A DNA stretch of 64,000 nt from Candidatus Methanomethylophilaceae archaeon (GCA_944322255.1 CALUOK010000006.1:1-64000); one strand, 5' to 3'. Counted from the first letter of the stretch, positions 54,037 to 63,780 are shown. Translations and numbers: made by a program. The notes: generated from the sequence alone by a model not told the origin.

Positions 54037-56595
54037 TCACTCGTCCTCGATGACGTCGCCCTTGGTGTACTCGTCCTGCAGCTTCTCCATGTAGAGGGTC
54101 TCGAACCTGTCCACCGCGTGCTTGAACACGTTCTTCTTCAGCACGAACAGCTCCGCGAAGAACCAGACAGCGACGATCCCGATGAGGAACAGGAACACCT
54201 CCGTGGGGAACAGGACCAGCTCCACCAGGTCCACTGCCACGATGGGGAAGTACGCGTACATGGCGAAGATCACCAGGAACACGAACACCACCAGGCCGAT
54301 GGGGATGAGGCTCTTGTTGACCCTCCCGTCCGGGGACAGGAACCTGAACCTGGGGCAGACCAGCAGCATCTGCAGGATTCCGGCTGTGCTCACGAAGAAC
54401 AGCATGGCGGACCTGGCGACGATCTCGTTCTCGTTCACCCCGGACGCTCCCCAGCTGTACTTCTGCAGCAGGGAGTCTATGCTGTCCAGGCCGGCGATGT
54501 CGGCCATGTTCTGCCAGTCGATGTGCAGGTATCCGCCGCTGTTGAGCATCCAGAACCCGGCGTATATGGCGAGGCCGAATCCGGCTATCATGATGGCCGA
54601 CGGGACGCAGAACCGCAGCACATCCGGGAGGATGAGGTTCTTGTTGTCGTCCGGTTTCGCGAAGATGGTCATGAAGAATGCCATGATGGTGACCGAGACG
54701 AACGCGTAGTAGGTGTTCTGGATGGGGATCATCGGGAGATACCCGATGAAGACGTAGATGGCGATGAACATCAGGGCCAGGGCCAGGTTCCTGGTCAGGT
54801 AGATCTTGAGGATGTCCCTCATTCCGGAGACCGTCCTCCTCCCCTCAACCAGAGCCTTGGGCAGGGCGGCGAAGTTGTCGTCCACCAGGACCATGTCCGC
54901 GACCCCGCGGGCGGCCCCGGAGCCGCTCTCCAGAGCCACTCCGACCTGGGCGGTCTTCAGGGACTTGACGTCGTTGACGCCGTCCCCGATCATGGCCACG
55001 TACCTGCCGTTCTTCTTGAGAGCCTCGATGACGGCCTGCTTGTTCTCCGGCTTCATCCTGCCGAAGATGTTGGTCTCGAGGACGGTCTTCTCGAAGGTCT
55101 CCGGGTCCATGGCGTCCAGCTCAGGGCCGGAGACGATCCTCCTCTCGCCCGGGATGTCGGCGATGGAGAACAGCGCGTCCACGGTGACGGGGTCGTCTCC
55201 GGAGATGACCTTCAGGTCCATCCCGTTGTCCAGGAACACCTGGATGGTGTCCCTGCAGTCGGGTCTGACCTCGTCGCGTATGGAGATGACGGAGACGGGC
55301 ACCAGGTCGTGGATGACCGGGTTGCCGTCGGCGTCGTGGAGCGGACCGTCCTCTCCGAGGCAGAGGAGGACTGTGCGAAGACCCTTGGAGGATTCCGAAT
55401 CTATGATGAACTGGATGTCCAGGTCGGTCCTGCAGTGGCTCCCGAGGGAGGTCCAGGCCCCGACGTACATTGTGTACGACCTGTCGCCGTCTCTCGCCCT
55501 CACAGCGCTGAACTTCCTCTCGGAGGAGAACTGGATCTCCTCCTCCAGCTCTGCGTCCGCCTCACCGTAGTGCTCGAGGATGGCGACCATGGTCCTGTTC
55601 CTGCTGCCGCTGAGGGTGGCGAACACCGAGGCGTAGCGTGCGGCCTCCTCCGCGGGGACGAAGTCGGTCTCGGACTCGTACCTGAGCTTGTTGGTGGTGA
55701 TCGTCCCGGTCTTGTCCATGCAGACGGTGTTGACGTGGCTGATGGATTCGACGGAGTTGGCCCTCTGCAGCAGGACGCCGGAGTCGGCCATCCTGGCCGC
55801 GGCGATCATGTATGTGAGGGTGATGAGAAGGAAGAGGGCGATGGGGACCACGTCCAGACAGAGGACGAACACCTCCAGGGTCTGACCCAGGTCCTCGTGG
55901 GTAATGAATATGGATTTGAAGATGGTGATCACGAAGAGGATCGCCGCGATGAGCATCAGGATGTTGGTGATGGTCTGCGTCTCCATCTGCAGCGGGGTCT
56001 TCTTGGACGTGAACCTCCTGGCGCTCCTCAGCATCTGGGAGGCGTAGGCGTCGTTGCCGACCGCCGTCACCTTGTAATAAGTCTCCCCGGTCACGCACAC
56101 GGAGCCCGAGTAGACGCGGTCGCCCTCGTGCTTCCTGACGGTGCTGGACTCCCCGGTGAGGAGGGACTCGTCCATCTCCGTGGACCTGCATTTCTCGACT
56201 ATGCCGTCCACCAGGGCCTGCTCGCCGGCGCGGATGACGATCAGGTCGTCCACAACTATCTCGGACTGGTCTATCTCCACCTCCTTTCCGTCGCGGACGA
56301 CGGAGACCTTGGGTCTGACCAGCAGGGAGATCTTGTCCATCTTGCGCTTGGCGCGCATCTCCTGGATGGTGGAGATCAGGATGTTGGCGATGATGATCCC
56401 CGTGGCGGATACCGCGCTGACGACCTCGTCGCAGATGACGAGGAGGATCCCGATGATGAAGAGAACCACGTTGAAGGGTGTGAAGGTGTTCTTCACGAAG
56501 ATGTCGGTGTACGTCCTGCTTGTGCGGACGTCGGCATCGTTGGCCAGCCCCTTGGCTTTACGCTCGGCGACCTCTTGGCTGGTCAGTCCTTCCAT
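54037..56595 (-). CDS. P-type cation-transporting ATPase (CtpE/P2-like)
   Basis: An 852-residue P-type ATPase. TGES in the actuator domain (LLTGESSTV), phosphorylation motif CMDKTGTIT and hinge MIGDGVNDVKSLKTAQVGVA are intact, with ten membrane helices and an N-terminal cation-ATPase segment (GLTSQEVAERKAKGLAN). There are no CPC or other heavy-metal motifs, and the M4 segment reads DVVPIALFLL. Overall it resembles cation-transporting ATPase E (CtpE), for which calcium transport has been proposed; the ion here is unproven. Confidence 0.88.
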   Translation of the reverse strand: MEGLTSQEVAERKAKGLANDADVRTSRTYTDIFVKNTFTPFNVVLFIIGILLVICDEVVSAVSATGIIIANILISTIQEMRAKRKMDKISLLVRPKVSVVRDGKEVEIDQSEIVVDDLIVIRAGEQALVDGIVEKCRSTEMDESLLTGESSTVRKHEGDRVYSGSVCVTGETYYKVTAVGNDAYASQMLRSARRFTSKKTPLQMETQTITNILMLIAAILFVITIFKSIFITHEDLGQTLEVFVLCLDVVPIALFLLITLTYMIAAARMADSGVLLQRANSVESISHVNTVCMDKTGTITTNKLRYESETDFVPAEEAARYASVFATLSGSRNRTMVAILEHYGEADAELEEEIQFSSERKFSAVRARDGDRSYTMYVGAWTSLGSHCRTDLDIQFIIDSESSKGLRTVLLCLGEDGPLHDADGNPVIHDLVPVSVISIRDEVRPDCRDTIQVFLDNGMDLKVISGDDPVTVDALFSIADIPGERRIVSGPELDAMDPETFEKTVLETNIFGRMKPENKQAVIEALKKNGRYVAMIGDGVNDVKSLKTAQVGVALESGSGAARGVADMVLVDDNFAALPKALVEGRRTVSGMRDILKIYLTRNLALALMFIAIYVFIGYLPMIPIQNTYYAFVSVTIMAFFMTIFAKPDDNKNLILPDVLRFCVPSAIMIAGFGLAIYAGFWMLNSGGYLHIDWQNMADIAGLDSIDSLLQKYSWGASGVNENEIVARSAMLFFVSTAGILQMLLVCPRFRFLSPDGRVNKSLIPIGLVVFVFLVIFAMYAYFPIVAVDLVELVLFPTEVFLFLIGIVAVWFFAELFVLKKNVFKHAVDRFETLYMEKLQDEYTKGDVIEDE

Positions 56596-56631
56596 GGCAA
56601 CCCCTCTGGCCTCAACATATAATAACCTTGC

Positions 56632-59592
56632 TCATTCAGCTTCGGAGTTCCCCATATTCTCCCTTTCCCTCTCGAGATAGGTGCGGACCCTTTCGGAGAT
56701 GACGTCCATGCCGAGGGGCTCGAAGGTCTTGGAGTACCCCATGGTGACATAATCGATCATACAGACGGCCCTCCTGCCGTAGTACCTGGAGGCGGTCTCC
56801 GCGTACACCGAGAGCTGGAACTCGTACTCCGCCTCGAACCTGTCGGAGGCGTCCGTCTTGTAGTCGTGGATCTCCACCCTGTCCGGGTAGACTGCGATGA
56901 GGTCGATCCTGCCGCTCAACACCGCCCCATGCTCAGGCACCGGGAGGGTGCAGTCCATCTCGCAGTACCTCAGGTCGGCCTTCTCGGTCTCTGCCACGAT
57001 GCGCCTGATCATCTCCAGCTCCGGGTACTCCTCCCGGACCGGCCATCTCTCGAAGACGGCCTGGGCGGCGTTGTGGACGTCGGTGCCGTGGTCCTTCCCT
57101 CCGCTGCCGAACTCGTCGATCTCTGACATCCCGCCCATGCCGTCCTCGTCGCCGAAGCTCATCAGGCTGTGGACGCCGATCTTCTTCCTGCGGGGGGTGT
57201 ACCCGGTGACGTCCGGCCTCTTGGCGCGGTCCGAGTCCTCGTCGTGGGGGACGGGAGGGCACTCCGGGATATCGGAGTAGTTCCCGCCGGACAGCCCGGT
57301 CATGAACTTGGAGGGCCTGGGTCCGCAGATGAGGGTCTCGTACTGCCTGGCCCTGGACATCACCACGAACATCAGGCGGCGCTCCTCGTCGTAGTCGCTG
57401 TCGAGGGTGGCCCTTGCCAGGATGGTCCTCCAGTTGGTGCAGATCTTGGAGTAGTCCCCGAACCTGCCCACCTCCTTGGAGCACCTGACTCCCAGCCTCT
57501 CGTCGTAGGAGAAGCACTCCCCTCTGGATCCTCCGACGGCGGGCATGGTGTTCCGGTCCATGTACGGGACGATGACGGCCTCGAACTGCAGCCCCTTGGA
57601 CTTGTGCATGGTCATGATCGTCACGGCGTTGCTGTCGATGGAGTTCTCCACAGGGTAGACGGTCCTCTCGCGGATGCCGTCCTCGATGATGCGGATCAGG
57701 TCGGCGATGGTGATGAGGGAGTCCCTGTGCGCCGTGGACAGCGTGGTGATGATGGCCTGGGTGATCTCGTTGTTCAGGCCGTAGAACCCGTAGATCTCCG
57801 ACAGGAGCTGGGTGACCCTGCGGGTCTTCTGCCTCAGGTCCTTGCGCATCATCTGCATCTCGGTGGGGAGCATGTAGCTCTTCCCGCGCATGCTCAGGCA
57901 TTCCGACAGGGAGTACCCCATGTCCGCCAGGATGGGCATGTACCCCCAGGCGTCATCGTCGTTGCTGATGTACCTGAGCCAGGCCAGTGCCAGCTTCCCC
58001 TCCCTTGTGGACATGATCTCCATGTCGCCCTGGAGGAAGGCCGGTATCCCGGCATCCCTGAGGGCCTCGAGGACGTTCCTGCAGTGGGACGTCTTCCTGC
58101 AGAGGACGGCGATGTCGCCGTAGCCCATTGGCCTCTGGGAGTCGCGGCTGTGGACAACGTATCTACCAGAGTCCACGTAGTCGCGGACGCATCTGACGAC
58201 CTCCTCCGCCTCGGACTCCACGCTGTCGCACTGTACGTAGCGGATGTCTGTGTGCTCGTCCGGGATGTCGGTGCGTCCCGGCTGGATGAGCGAGACGCGG
58301 GAGATCAGCACGGGGTCGATGACGTCCTTGTCCTTCCCCTCAAGCTCCATGCACTCGAAGGCCTTGTCGATGATCGCTCCGGAGGAGCGGTAGTTGTACT
58401 CCAGCCTGACCTCCACCGCCTTCTCCGGCAGCCTCACGCGTACGCGGGTCTGATCGAGGTTGAGGAACTCCCTCAGGGCCGCCGCCCTGGCGTCGAAGTC
58501 TATGATGTTGTCTATGGAGACGAACCTGAAGCCGTAGATCCCCTGCTTCCAGTCCCCGACCACGCACAGGTTGGGTTCCCTGAGGATCATCAGGGCTATC
58601 ATCAGCTGACCGGCGTTGGTGTCCTGGAACTCGTCGATCATCACGAAGCGGTAGGAGTTCCTCTCCCTGACGCCGGAGTCCCCGTAGAGCAGCGAGAACG
58701 CGAGCATGGCGTTGATGCCGAAGGTCAGGCGGTCCTCGGCCACGCACTTCCTGACGTAGCCGTGGTACACGTCGTGGACAAGCCTGAGCATCTCCCTGCG
58801 GCCCTCGTCTTCCGCCGCCTCCTTCAGGAACTCCCCGGGGACGGTCTTGTCCACGATGGGCGGCGGGGAGCAGACGTCGTTCACGTCCAGTTTGGCTATG
58901 GCGGTGGCCATCGAGGAGGCGCCTCCCCTCTTGCCGGTGACGTTGCGCCTCTCCATCGTTTCCAGCAGGGCTTCTGTGTCGCCGAGCAGCTGTCCCCAGA
59001 CGTCCATGCCGAACCAGCCCTTCGCCATCGGGTAGACGCCGCGGGACATCAGCCTGTTGATCAGGTTGTACAGCCCCACCGGGTACTGGCTGGCTATGGC
59101 CGCCCAGTCCCCGTAGTCCCCGAGGCGGTCGTTGAGGAACCTGTCCAGGTATGACCTGAAGTGCTCCCTGTTGAGGGACTCGTTGGTGACGATGGTGGCG
59201 CCGCGGGTCAGTCTCTCCTCGATGCCGAAGAGGCCCCCCGCATCCTCGGGGGAGTCCATGATGACCGAGAGGCAGAAGGCGTCGAAGGTCTTAACCTGCA
59301 CGTGCTTTGACCTCTCCCTGAGCCTCTCCACCACCTCCTCAGCGTATGTCTCGCGGAGGGTCTCCAGGTCGGACAGCCTCTCCTTGATGCGCTCTTCCAT
59401 CTCGTTGGCGGCGTTGTTCGTGAATGTCAGAAGCAGGACGTCCCTGGGCTCAACGTCCTTCCTGGCGATGAGGTTCACGTACCTGGTGACGATGGTCTCC
59501 GTCTTCCCGGTTCCCGGCCCGGCGTCGACGACAATGGTGCCGTCGAGGGTCTCGGAGATCAGCCTCTGGGACTCGTTCGGTCCGTCACTCAT
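56632..59592 (-). CDS. addA: UvrD/AddA-like helicase-nuclease
   Basis: A 986-residue superfamily 1A helicase fused to a C-terminal PD-(D/E)xK nuclease. Walker A AGPGTGKTETIVTRY, motif Ia LLTFTNNAANEM, Walker B FVMIDEFQDTNAGQ, QxxR-type motifs and MTMHKSKGLQFEAVIVP are present. The nuclease core reads LSGRIDLIAVYPDRVEIHDYKT. ATG 59592 overlaps the upstream addB-like stop (ATGAGTGA), so translation is coupled. The pair would process DNA ends for recombination, as AddAB/RecBCD does in bacteria. Confidence 0.88.
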   Translation of the reverse strand: MSDGPNESQRLISETLDGTIVVDAGPGTGKTETIVTRYVNLIARKDVEPRDVLLLTFTNNAANEMEERIKERLSDLETLRETYAEEVVERLRERSKHVQVKTFDAFCLSVIMDSPEDAGGLFGIEERLTRGATIVTNESLNREHFRSYLDRFLNDRLGDYGDWAAIASQYPVGLYNLINRLMSRGVYPMAKGWFGMDVWGQLLGDTEALLETMERRNVTGKRGGASSMATAIAKLDVNDVCSPPPIVDKTVPGEFLKEAAEDEGRREMLRLVHDVYHGYVRKCVAEDRLTFGINAMLAFSLLYGDSGVRERNSYRFVMIDEFQDTNAGQLMIALMILREPNLCVVGDWKQGIYGFRFVSIDNIIDFDARAAALREFLNLDQTRVRVRLPEKAVEVRLEYNYRSSGAIIDKAFECMELEGKDKDVIDPVLISRVSLIQPGRTDIPDEHTDIRYVQCDSVESEAEEVVRCVRDYVDSGRYVVHSRDSQRPMGYGDIAVLCRKTSHCRNVLEALRDAGIPAFLQGDMEIMSTREGKLALAWLRYISNDDDAWGYMPILADMGYSLSECLSMRGKSYMLPTEMQMMRKDLRQKTRRVTQLLSEIYGFYGLNNEITQAIITTLSTAHRDSLITIADLIRIIEDGIRERTVYPVENSIDSNAVTIMTMHKSKGLQFEAVIVPYMDRNTMPAVGGSRGECFSYDERLGVRCSKEVGRFGDYSKICTNWRTILARATLDSDYDEERRLMFVVMSRARQYETLICGPRPSKFMTGLSGGNYSDIPECPPVPHDEDSDRAKRPDVTGYTPRRKKIGVHSLMSFGDEDGMGGMSEIDEFGSGGKDHGTDVHNAAQAVFERWPVREEYPELEMIRRIVAETEKADLRYCEMDCTLPVPEHGAVLSGRIDLIAVYPDRVEIHDYKTDASDRFEAEYEFQLSVYAETASRYYGRRAVCMIDYVTMGYSKTFEPLGMDVISERVRTYLERERENMGNSEAE

Positions 59593-62248
59593 CGGAACCA
59601 TCCTCCTCGACTGTGAGGACCTGACGGGTGCAGGCCTCGAAGTAGTCGCAGTCACGGCAGTCGATCCTGGGCTTCGCCGGGAGGTCGTTGGTGGAAGCCT
59701 CCACGGCCTCGGCGTGCATCCTGTCGACGGACTCCAGGAAGTTGTCAAGCATCTCACGGGGGATCTCCACTGACCTGTGGGTCACCACCATGCCACCGAC
59801 GACGCAGTCGGCGACGTAGCCGACGGCGACCTCGGCGTCCTTCTGGGCCGAAGTGCCCGAGAGGCCGGCCCTCTCCACCACCGCGTTCACCACGGCCTGG
59901 TCGGACCTCCAGCCCTGTGGGTCCCCCTGGGCGGTCTCGGCGACGGCGTCGACGACCGCGTCGGCATGGTCCTTCATGGCCGCCTTCAGCTTCCTCCGGA
60001 CCTCCTCCCTGAGGCCGGTGCTCTCGGACATGCAGCGGTTGATGTTGCCCGGACGGACGCTGACGGTCCTGACGTTGTCCCTGATGTCGAATCCGGGGTC
60101 GGCGGAGACGACGTCGTTGTCCATGGCGTAGAACATCTCGAAGCGGTCCCCGAAGCCCTCCAGCTCCGAGGCTATTGCCAGGTAGATCAGGGGCTGGAAC
60201 TCGGGGTACTGCGCTCCGGACTCCCAGGTCATCTCCCTGCCGATGACCTTGCCGTCCTTGGCCTTCCCCGTCTTGTAGTCCGTGATCGCCCCCTCCCAGT
60301 AGAGGTCGAACTCCCCGTGGATGGGATGGGCGGTGGAGGGGTAGTCCGTCTCGCAGACGGTGCTGGACTCCTCGATCCCCAGGACCTCCATGAATCTGTT
60401 GGGGTGGGCTTTGCTGGAGTTGCGGGAGTCCAGCGGAGCTGCGACCTTGCGCATGTCGAGGTAGCGGGTGATGTTGAGCATTGCCCTGCGGACGGCGTCG
60501 TAGTCCACCTCCTCCATAGTCGGGGAGGAGAGCCCGGAGTAGCGGTCGGAGATGAGGTCCACGAAGGTGACCAGCCCCATCCTCTCCACCACGTCCCTGT
60601 GGCAGGCGTAGAGCTCGGCGAACGAGTGGATCAGGGTGCCGAACTCGTTGCTCTTCTTCTCGTCCGAGGGAAGGAGGGACCTGAACATGTAGCATCTGGG
60701 GCAGGAGTAGTAGGCGTCGAAGGACGACTTGGAGAAGGGGCGGTCGAACCTGCCGGCGCCGTCGAGTATGATCTCTCCCTTGCCGCGCTCGATCTCCTCG
60801 GGCTCCTGGAACCACCTGCCGGAGACCACAGGGGCGATGCTGTCGAACCCCTCTATCTTCCTGTCGGCGAGTATCTGGTTGAACATGAGGCAGGGCTTCG
60901 CGGGTTTGCCGTTCTTGGTGGTGTTTATCAGGTACACCCTCCTCTGGCCCTGCTGCAGAAGCGCGGAGAACCTCATGGCGTTGACCTCCGCCTCCCATTC
61001 CGAATCGATGTACCTCCGGTTGACCACAGGGATGTTCCAGTCCTGCTCCAGGCCCAGGTAGATCACCACGGGCTTGTCCACGTAGACGGAGTTCTTGCAG
61101 TCCGCCAGGAGGACGCCCGTCATCTCATACGCGGGGATCTCCTCGTTGTGCTTCAGCTCCTTCACGTTGTCCACGGCGTAGCGGAGCTCGGACAGGCGCT
61201 TCGGGGTGACGGTCTGGTCCTCCAGGCGGAGGCTCTGTATGACGGTGCTGACGCGGGACTTGTCCTGGGGCTTGAACACCCTGTCTATGACCTCCCCGAA
61301 GGTGAGCCCGTCGTAGAACGCCTCCCGCATGATGTCGCGGAGTCTGTGGTCCCCTGCCCTCATGTCATCCTCCTCGTCGATCTTCGACAGGAGGTACCCC
61401 TCGCGGCCGGACTTGAAGTACTCCCTCATCCCGGCGAAGAGCTCCTTAACCTGCCCCACGCGGACGGTCTCGTAGTCCATGGCGAAGGACAGGAAGCTGA
61501 TGTAGTCCCTGATGAGGGAGAGGTCCCTGACGGTCAAGCTGTTGACGAAGGGGAGGCTCCTCCTGTAGAGCGCCGCCCTGACCGCGTCGGCGATGGGTGC
61601 GGTGGCGTTCATGACTATGGCGAAGTTGTCCGGATGCTCCGGGTCGATGAGGTCCGCCGCGTGCTCCGCAATCTGGCGGTCGTTCCCGATCCTGCGGAAC
61701 TCCGGGATCTCGTAGCTCCCCTCGCTCCCGTCCCTGAATATGTCGATGACGTCGTGGTCAGGAGGGTTGAAGTGCTTATCCAGGTCGTCGAAGAGCTCCG
61801 GGGCGATGACGGCGACCCTCTTCCCCTCCAGGAACTCGCAGGGGTTCTCGAAGGGGTCGAAGTCGTTCATGGCCTTCTCCCTGGTGGGCAGGGAGCAGTA
61901 CGAGTCGAAGACCCTCCTGGAGCGGTTGGTGGTCAGGTGGTCCCTGACGTTGGCGGTGTATCTGCGGATCTCCCTGAAGTTCAGGATCTCGCTGTACACG
62001 TACTTGAAGTCCAGCTGCGTCTCCTCGGCGACAGCCGCGACCAGCTCGAGATCGCTCATCTCCCCGCGGCCCAGGATGCCGTGGGAGAGGTCCCTGGCCA
62101 GGTGGCGGGGGGTGACGGCGAAGGTCCCCATGCGGACGGTGTCGACGCGGGCGTTCAGGGCGGTCTCCAGCGCCGCGTCGTTGGTGATAACCAGGTCGTA
62201 GTCCCTGACCTCCGCGTAGAGCTCGTCGATGGACTTCAGGATCTGCAT
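59585..62248 (-). CDS. addB: AddB-like nuclease/inactive helicase subunit with Fe-S motif
   Basis: An 887-residue partner of the AddA-like helicase. No Walker A is found in the helicase-like N-terminal two-thirds, as in AddB subunits with degenerate motors. The C-terminal nuclease has PIHGEFDLYWEGAITDYKTGKAKD as the PD-(D/E)xK core, with cysteines before (SCPRC) and after (CRDCDYFEAC, Cx2Cx5C) that would hold a [4Fe-4S] staple, as in AddB and Cas4. ATG 62248 begins near a GTATATCG TATA box, suggesting a leaderless transcript. First gene of the two-gene operon. Confidence 0.85.
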   Translation of the reverse strand: MQILKSIDELYAEVRDYDLVITNDAALETALNARVDTVRMGTFAVTPRHLARDLSHGILGRGEMSDLELVAAVAEETQLDFKYVYSEILNFREIRRYTANVRDHLTTNRSRRVFDSYCSLPTREKAMNDFDPFENPCEFLEGKRVAVIAPELFDDLDKHFNPPDHDVIDIFRDGSEGSYEIPEFRRIGNDRQIAEHAADLIDPEHPDNFAIVMNATAPIADAVRAALYRRSLPFVNSLTVRDLSLIRDYISFLSFAMDYETVRVGQVKELFAGMREYFKSGREGYLLSKIDEEDDMRAGDHRLRDIMREAFYDGLTFGEVIDRVFKPQDKSRVSTVIQSLRLEDQTVTPKRLSELRYAVDNVKELKHNEEIPAYEMTGVLLADCKNSVYVDKPVVIYLGLEQDWNIPVVNRRYIDSEWEAEVNAMRFSALLQQGQRRVYLINTTKNGKPAKPCLMFNQILADRKIEGFDSIAPVVSGRWFQEPEEIERGKGEIILDGAGRFDRPFSKSSFDAYYSCPRCYMFRSLLPSDEKKSNEFGTLIHSFAELYACHRDVVERMGLVTFVDLISDRYSGLSSPTMEEVDYDAVRRAMLNITRYLDMRKVAAPLDSRNSSKAHPNRFMEVLGIEESSTVCETDYPSTAHPIHGEFDLYWEGAITDYKTGKAKDGKVIGREMTWESGAQYPEFQPLIYLAIASELEGFGDRFEMFYAMDNDVVSADPGFDIRDNVRTVSVRPGNINRCMSESTGLREEVRRKLKAAMKDHADAVVDAVAETAQGDPQGWRSDQAVVNAVVERAGLSGTSAQKDAEVAVGYVADCVVGGMVVTHRSVEIPREMLDNFLESVDRMHAEAVEASTNDLPAKPRIDCRDCDYFEACTRQVLTVEEDGSDE

Positions 62249-62323
62249 GATGACCACATGGCGCGTTCGATATACAAACCTTCGATGGGATGGTCTTATG
62301 AACGTCGCGACCATCTCCGTCCC

Positions 62324-62875
62324 ATGGACGATGTGTACGTTGTCGAGATAGCCGCCACCGGGCCCAAGGGCATGCCCAAGGACACCGTCGCCGAGGTGGC
62401 CGTGTGCAGGATGCTGGCGGACGGCAGCGACTTCGACACGGTCTACGACTGCATGGTCGCCATGGACCCCAGGGACATCGGCAAGGAGGGTCTGGACTAC
62501 CTGACATCCAACTACGGGATCCAGCCCGAGGAGCTGTACTCGGGGGAGGATCAGTCCGTGGTGGTCTCCCAGCTCCAGAAGGCCGTGTTCGGCAGGGAGT
62601 GCACATCCTACAACGTCGGCGCCGTCTTCGGCAAGTACCTGAGCTTCGAGCCCTGGGACTGCGCCAGGGAGCTCACTCTTCTTCCGTCTATTTCCATGAG
62701 GCTGGACAAGGAGCTCAAGGGAGCGCCGGAGAGGGAGCACGAGTTGATCAGGAAGGCGTACGACACCCTCTGCCCCGGAGACCCAGCATGCGTGGGCGAC
62801 GGCCGCAGGGCGGTGCATCTGGCACAGATGGCCGTCTCCGTTCTGATGAGGCTCAGGCGGGACGGATGGTTCTGA
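62324..62875 (+). CDS. Catalytically dead DEDDh exonuclease paralog
   Basis: A 183-residue protein aligning along its length with the exonuclease at 53375-54034: YVVEIAATGPKGMPKDTVAEVAVCRM against YVLDTETTGLEGAPKDLVVDIGICRV (compared over short landmarks YVVEIAATG and YVLDTETTG). The Exo I aspartate-x-glutamate is replaced by EIA, and Exo III NHRALSDA becomes GRRAVHLA, so no metal-binding acid set remains. The ORF is intact and codon-biased, so a structural or inhibitory role is likelier than decay. The start is ATG 62324; 62285 is an in-frame alternative. Divergent from addB. Confidence 0.75.
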   Translation: MDDVYVVEIAATGPKGMPKDTVAEVAVCRMLADGSDFDTVYDCMVAMDPRDIGKEGLDYLTSNYGIQPEELYSGEDQSVVVSQLQKAVFGRECTSYNVGAVFGKYLSFEPWDCARELTLLPSISMRLDKELKGAPEREHELIRKAYDTLCPGDPACVGDGRRAVHLAQMAVSVLMRLRRDGWF

Positions 62876-62881
62876 TCCCGT

Positions 62882-63292
62882 TCATCCCATCCTGATGAAG
62901 ACGTTGTCCATCAGGACCAGGGCGGTGCATCCCAGGTACATCAACGCGTAGATTATCCAGCAGGGCACCGCGGCGACTATGGTTATGAGGCCGACGGTCA
63001 GGAACACGGCCAGTATGAAGAACAGGGCGCCGAACAGCAGAGCCACGTAGCCCCTCTTCTGCCTGGGGTTCCTGTAAATCAGTCCCAGGCCGAGGATGCC
63101 GAACAGTCCGGGGATTAGGGTGAGCGCCAGTGCCAGCTTCCTGTTGTAGGTCCTCCCCTGTTCGTTCTTCGGCCTCCTTTTCTCCTCGCGGACAGGCTCC
63201 GGTTCGACGGGGATCTTCCTGTAGCACTTGGGGCAGGTGATGCTGTTGCTCGGTACCAGCTCTCCGCAGTACGGGCAGCGTCTGTCGGCCAT
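62882..63292 (-). CDS. Zinc-ribbon small membrane protein
   Basis: A 136-residue protein with N-terminal zinc ribbon CPYCGELVPSNSITCPKC, a charged linker (EPEPVREEKRRPKNEQ) and three hydrophobic helices containing GLFGILGLGLIYRNPRQKRG, like the protein at 45638-46108. It lies 4 nt downstream of the thioesterase gene on the same strand. A decayed copy of its N-terminus is at 63781-63885. Confidence 0.8.
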   Translation of the reverse strand: MADRRCPYCGELVPSNSITCPKCYRKIPVEPEPVREEKRRPKNEQGRTYNRKLALALTLIPGLFGILGLGLIYRNPRQKRGYVALLFGALFFILAVFLTVGLITIVAAVPCWIIYALMYLGCTALVLMDNVFIRMG

Positions 63293-63296
63293 GGTA

Positions 63297-63722
63297 TCAC
63301 TTCAGGACGAAGGCAGTGTTGACCGCTGATGCCACGAGCTTCCCCTCCTCGGAGAGGACGCGGACCTCGTAGACCTCCAGGGACCTGGATCTGTTGATCG
63401 GGTGGCTTATGGCCCTCAGCCTTCCCTGGGCGGGCCTGTAGAAGTTGATGGTGGTGTTCTGGCCGGTGCAGGGGTGCATGATGTTGCAGTGTATGGCGAA
63501 GGTGTGGTCCACAAGGGCGAAGATCGCCCCTCCGTGGCCGCGACCCATGCTGTTCATCTGCACGGGACGGAGCTCCATCTCGCAGACGACCTCGTCGTTG
63601 GAGACCGACACGATCTCTATGCCCATCTGGCGGGCGAACGGGGCGTTGTACATGTCCATGACGTTGTCCACATACCCCTTCACATCGTAGCTCATTCTCG
63701 AGAGGAGCTCTTCCCTGTCCAT
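63297..63722 (-). CDS. PaaI-type hotdog thioesterase
   Basis: A 141-residue hotdog-fold acyl-CoA thioesterase. RPVQMNSMGRGHGGAIFALV, with GHGGAIFALVDHTFA as the catalytic HGG helix region, is diagnostic, and NTTINFYRPAQGRLRA is the usual following strand. The substrate is probably an aryl- or acyl-CoA, which would suit the arylacetyl-CoA chemistry of iorAB, but this link is inference. A second copy starts at the window end. Confidence 0.9.
   Translation of the reverse strand: MDREELLSRMSYDVKGYVDNVMDMYNAPFARQMGIEIVSVSNDEVVCEMELRPVQMNSMGRGHGGAIFALVDHTFAIHCNIMHPCTGQNTTINFYRPAQGRLRAISHPINRSRSLEVYEVRVLSEEGKLVASAVNTAFVLK
63300..63413. repeat. Duplicated segment, copy 1 (3' part of thioesterase gene)
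   Basis: This segment recurs at 63893-64000 with long runs of identity (for example CTTCCCCTCCTCGGAGAGG and the about 60 nt after it). The copies are in the same orientation about 600 nt apart, so this is a tandem duplication of the zinc-ribbon and thioesterase gene pair. Confidence 0.85.
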
Positions 63723-63780
63723 GGTCCGCCGAATGCGGGTCGTTTATTTGATTTTTGGTCAGCATGCATCGAGCATGACG

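Noticed and set aside
59777-62323. Long plus-strand frame of about 850 codons running into the dead exonuclease gene
   Set aside because: It is antisense to the AddB-like gene, with repetitive shadow composition. Only the part from 62324 on shows a real protein family.
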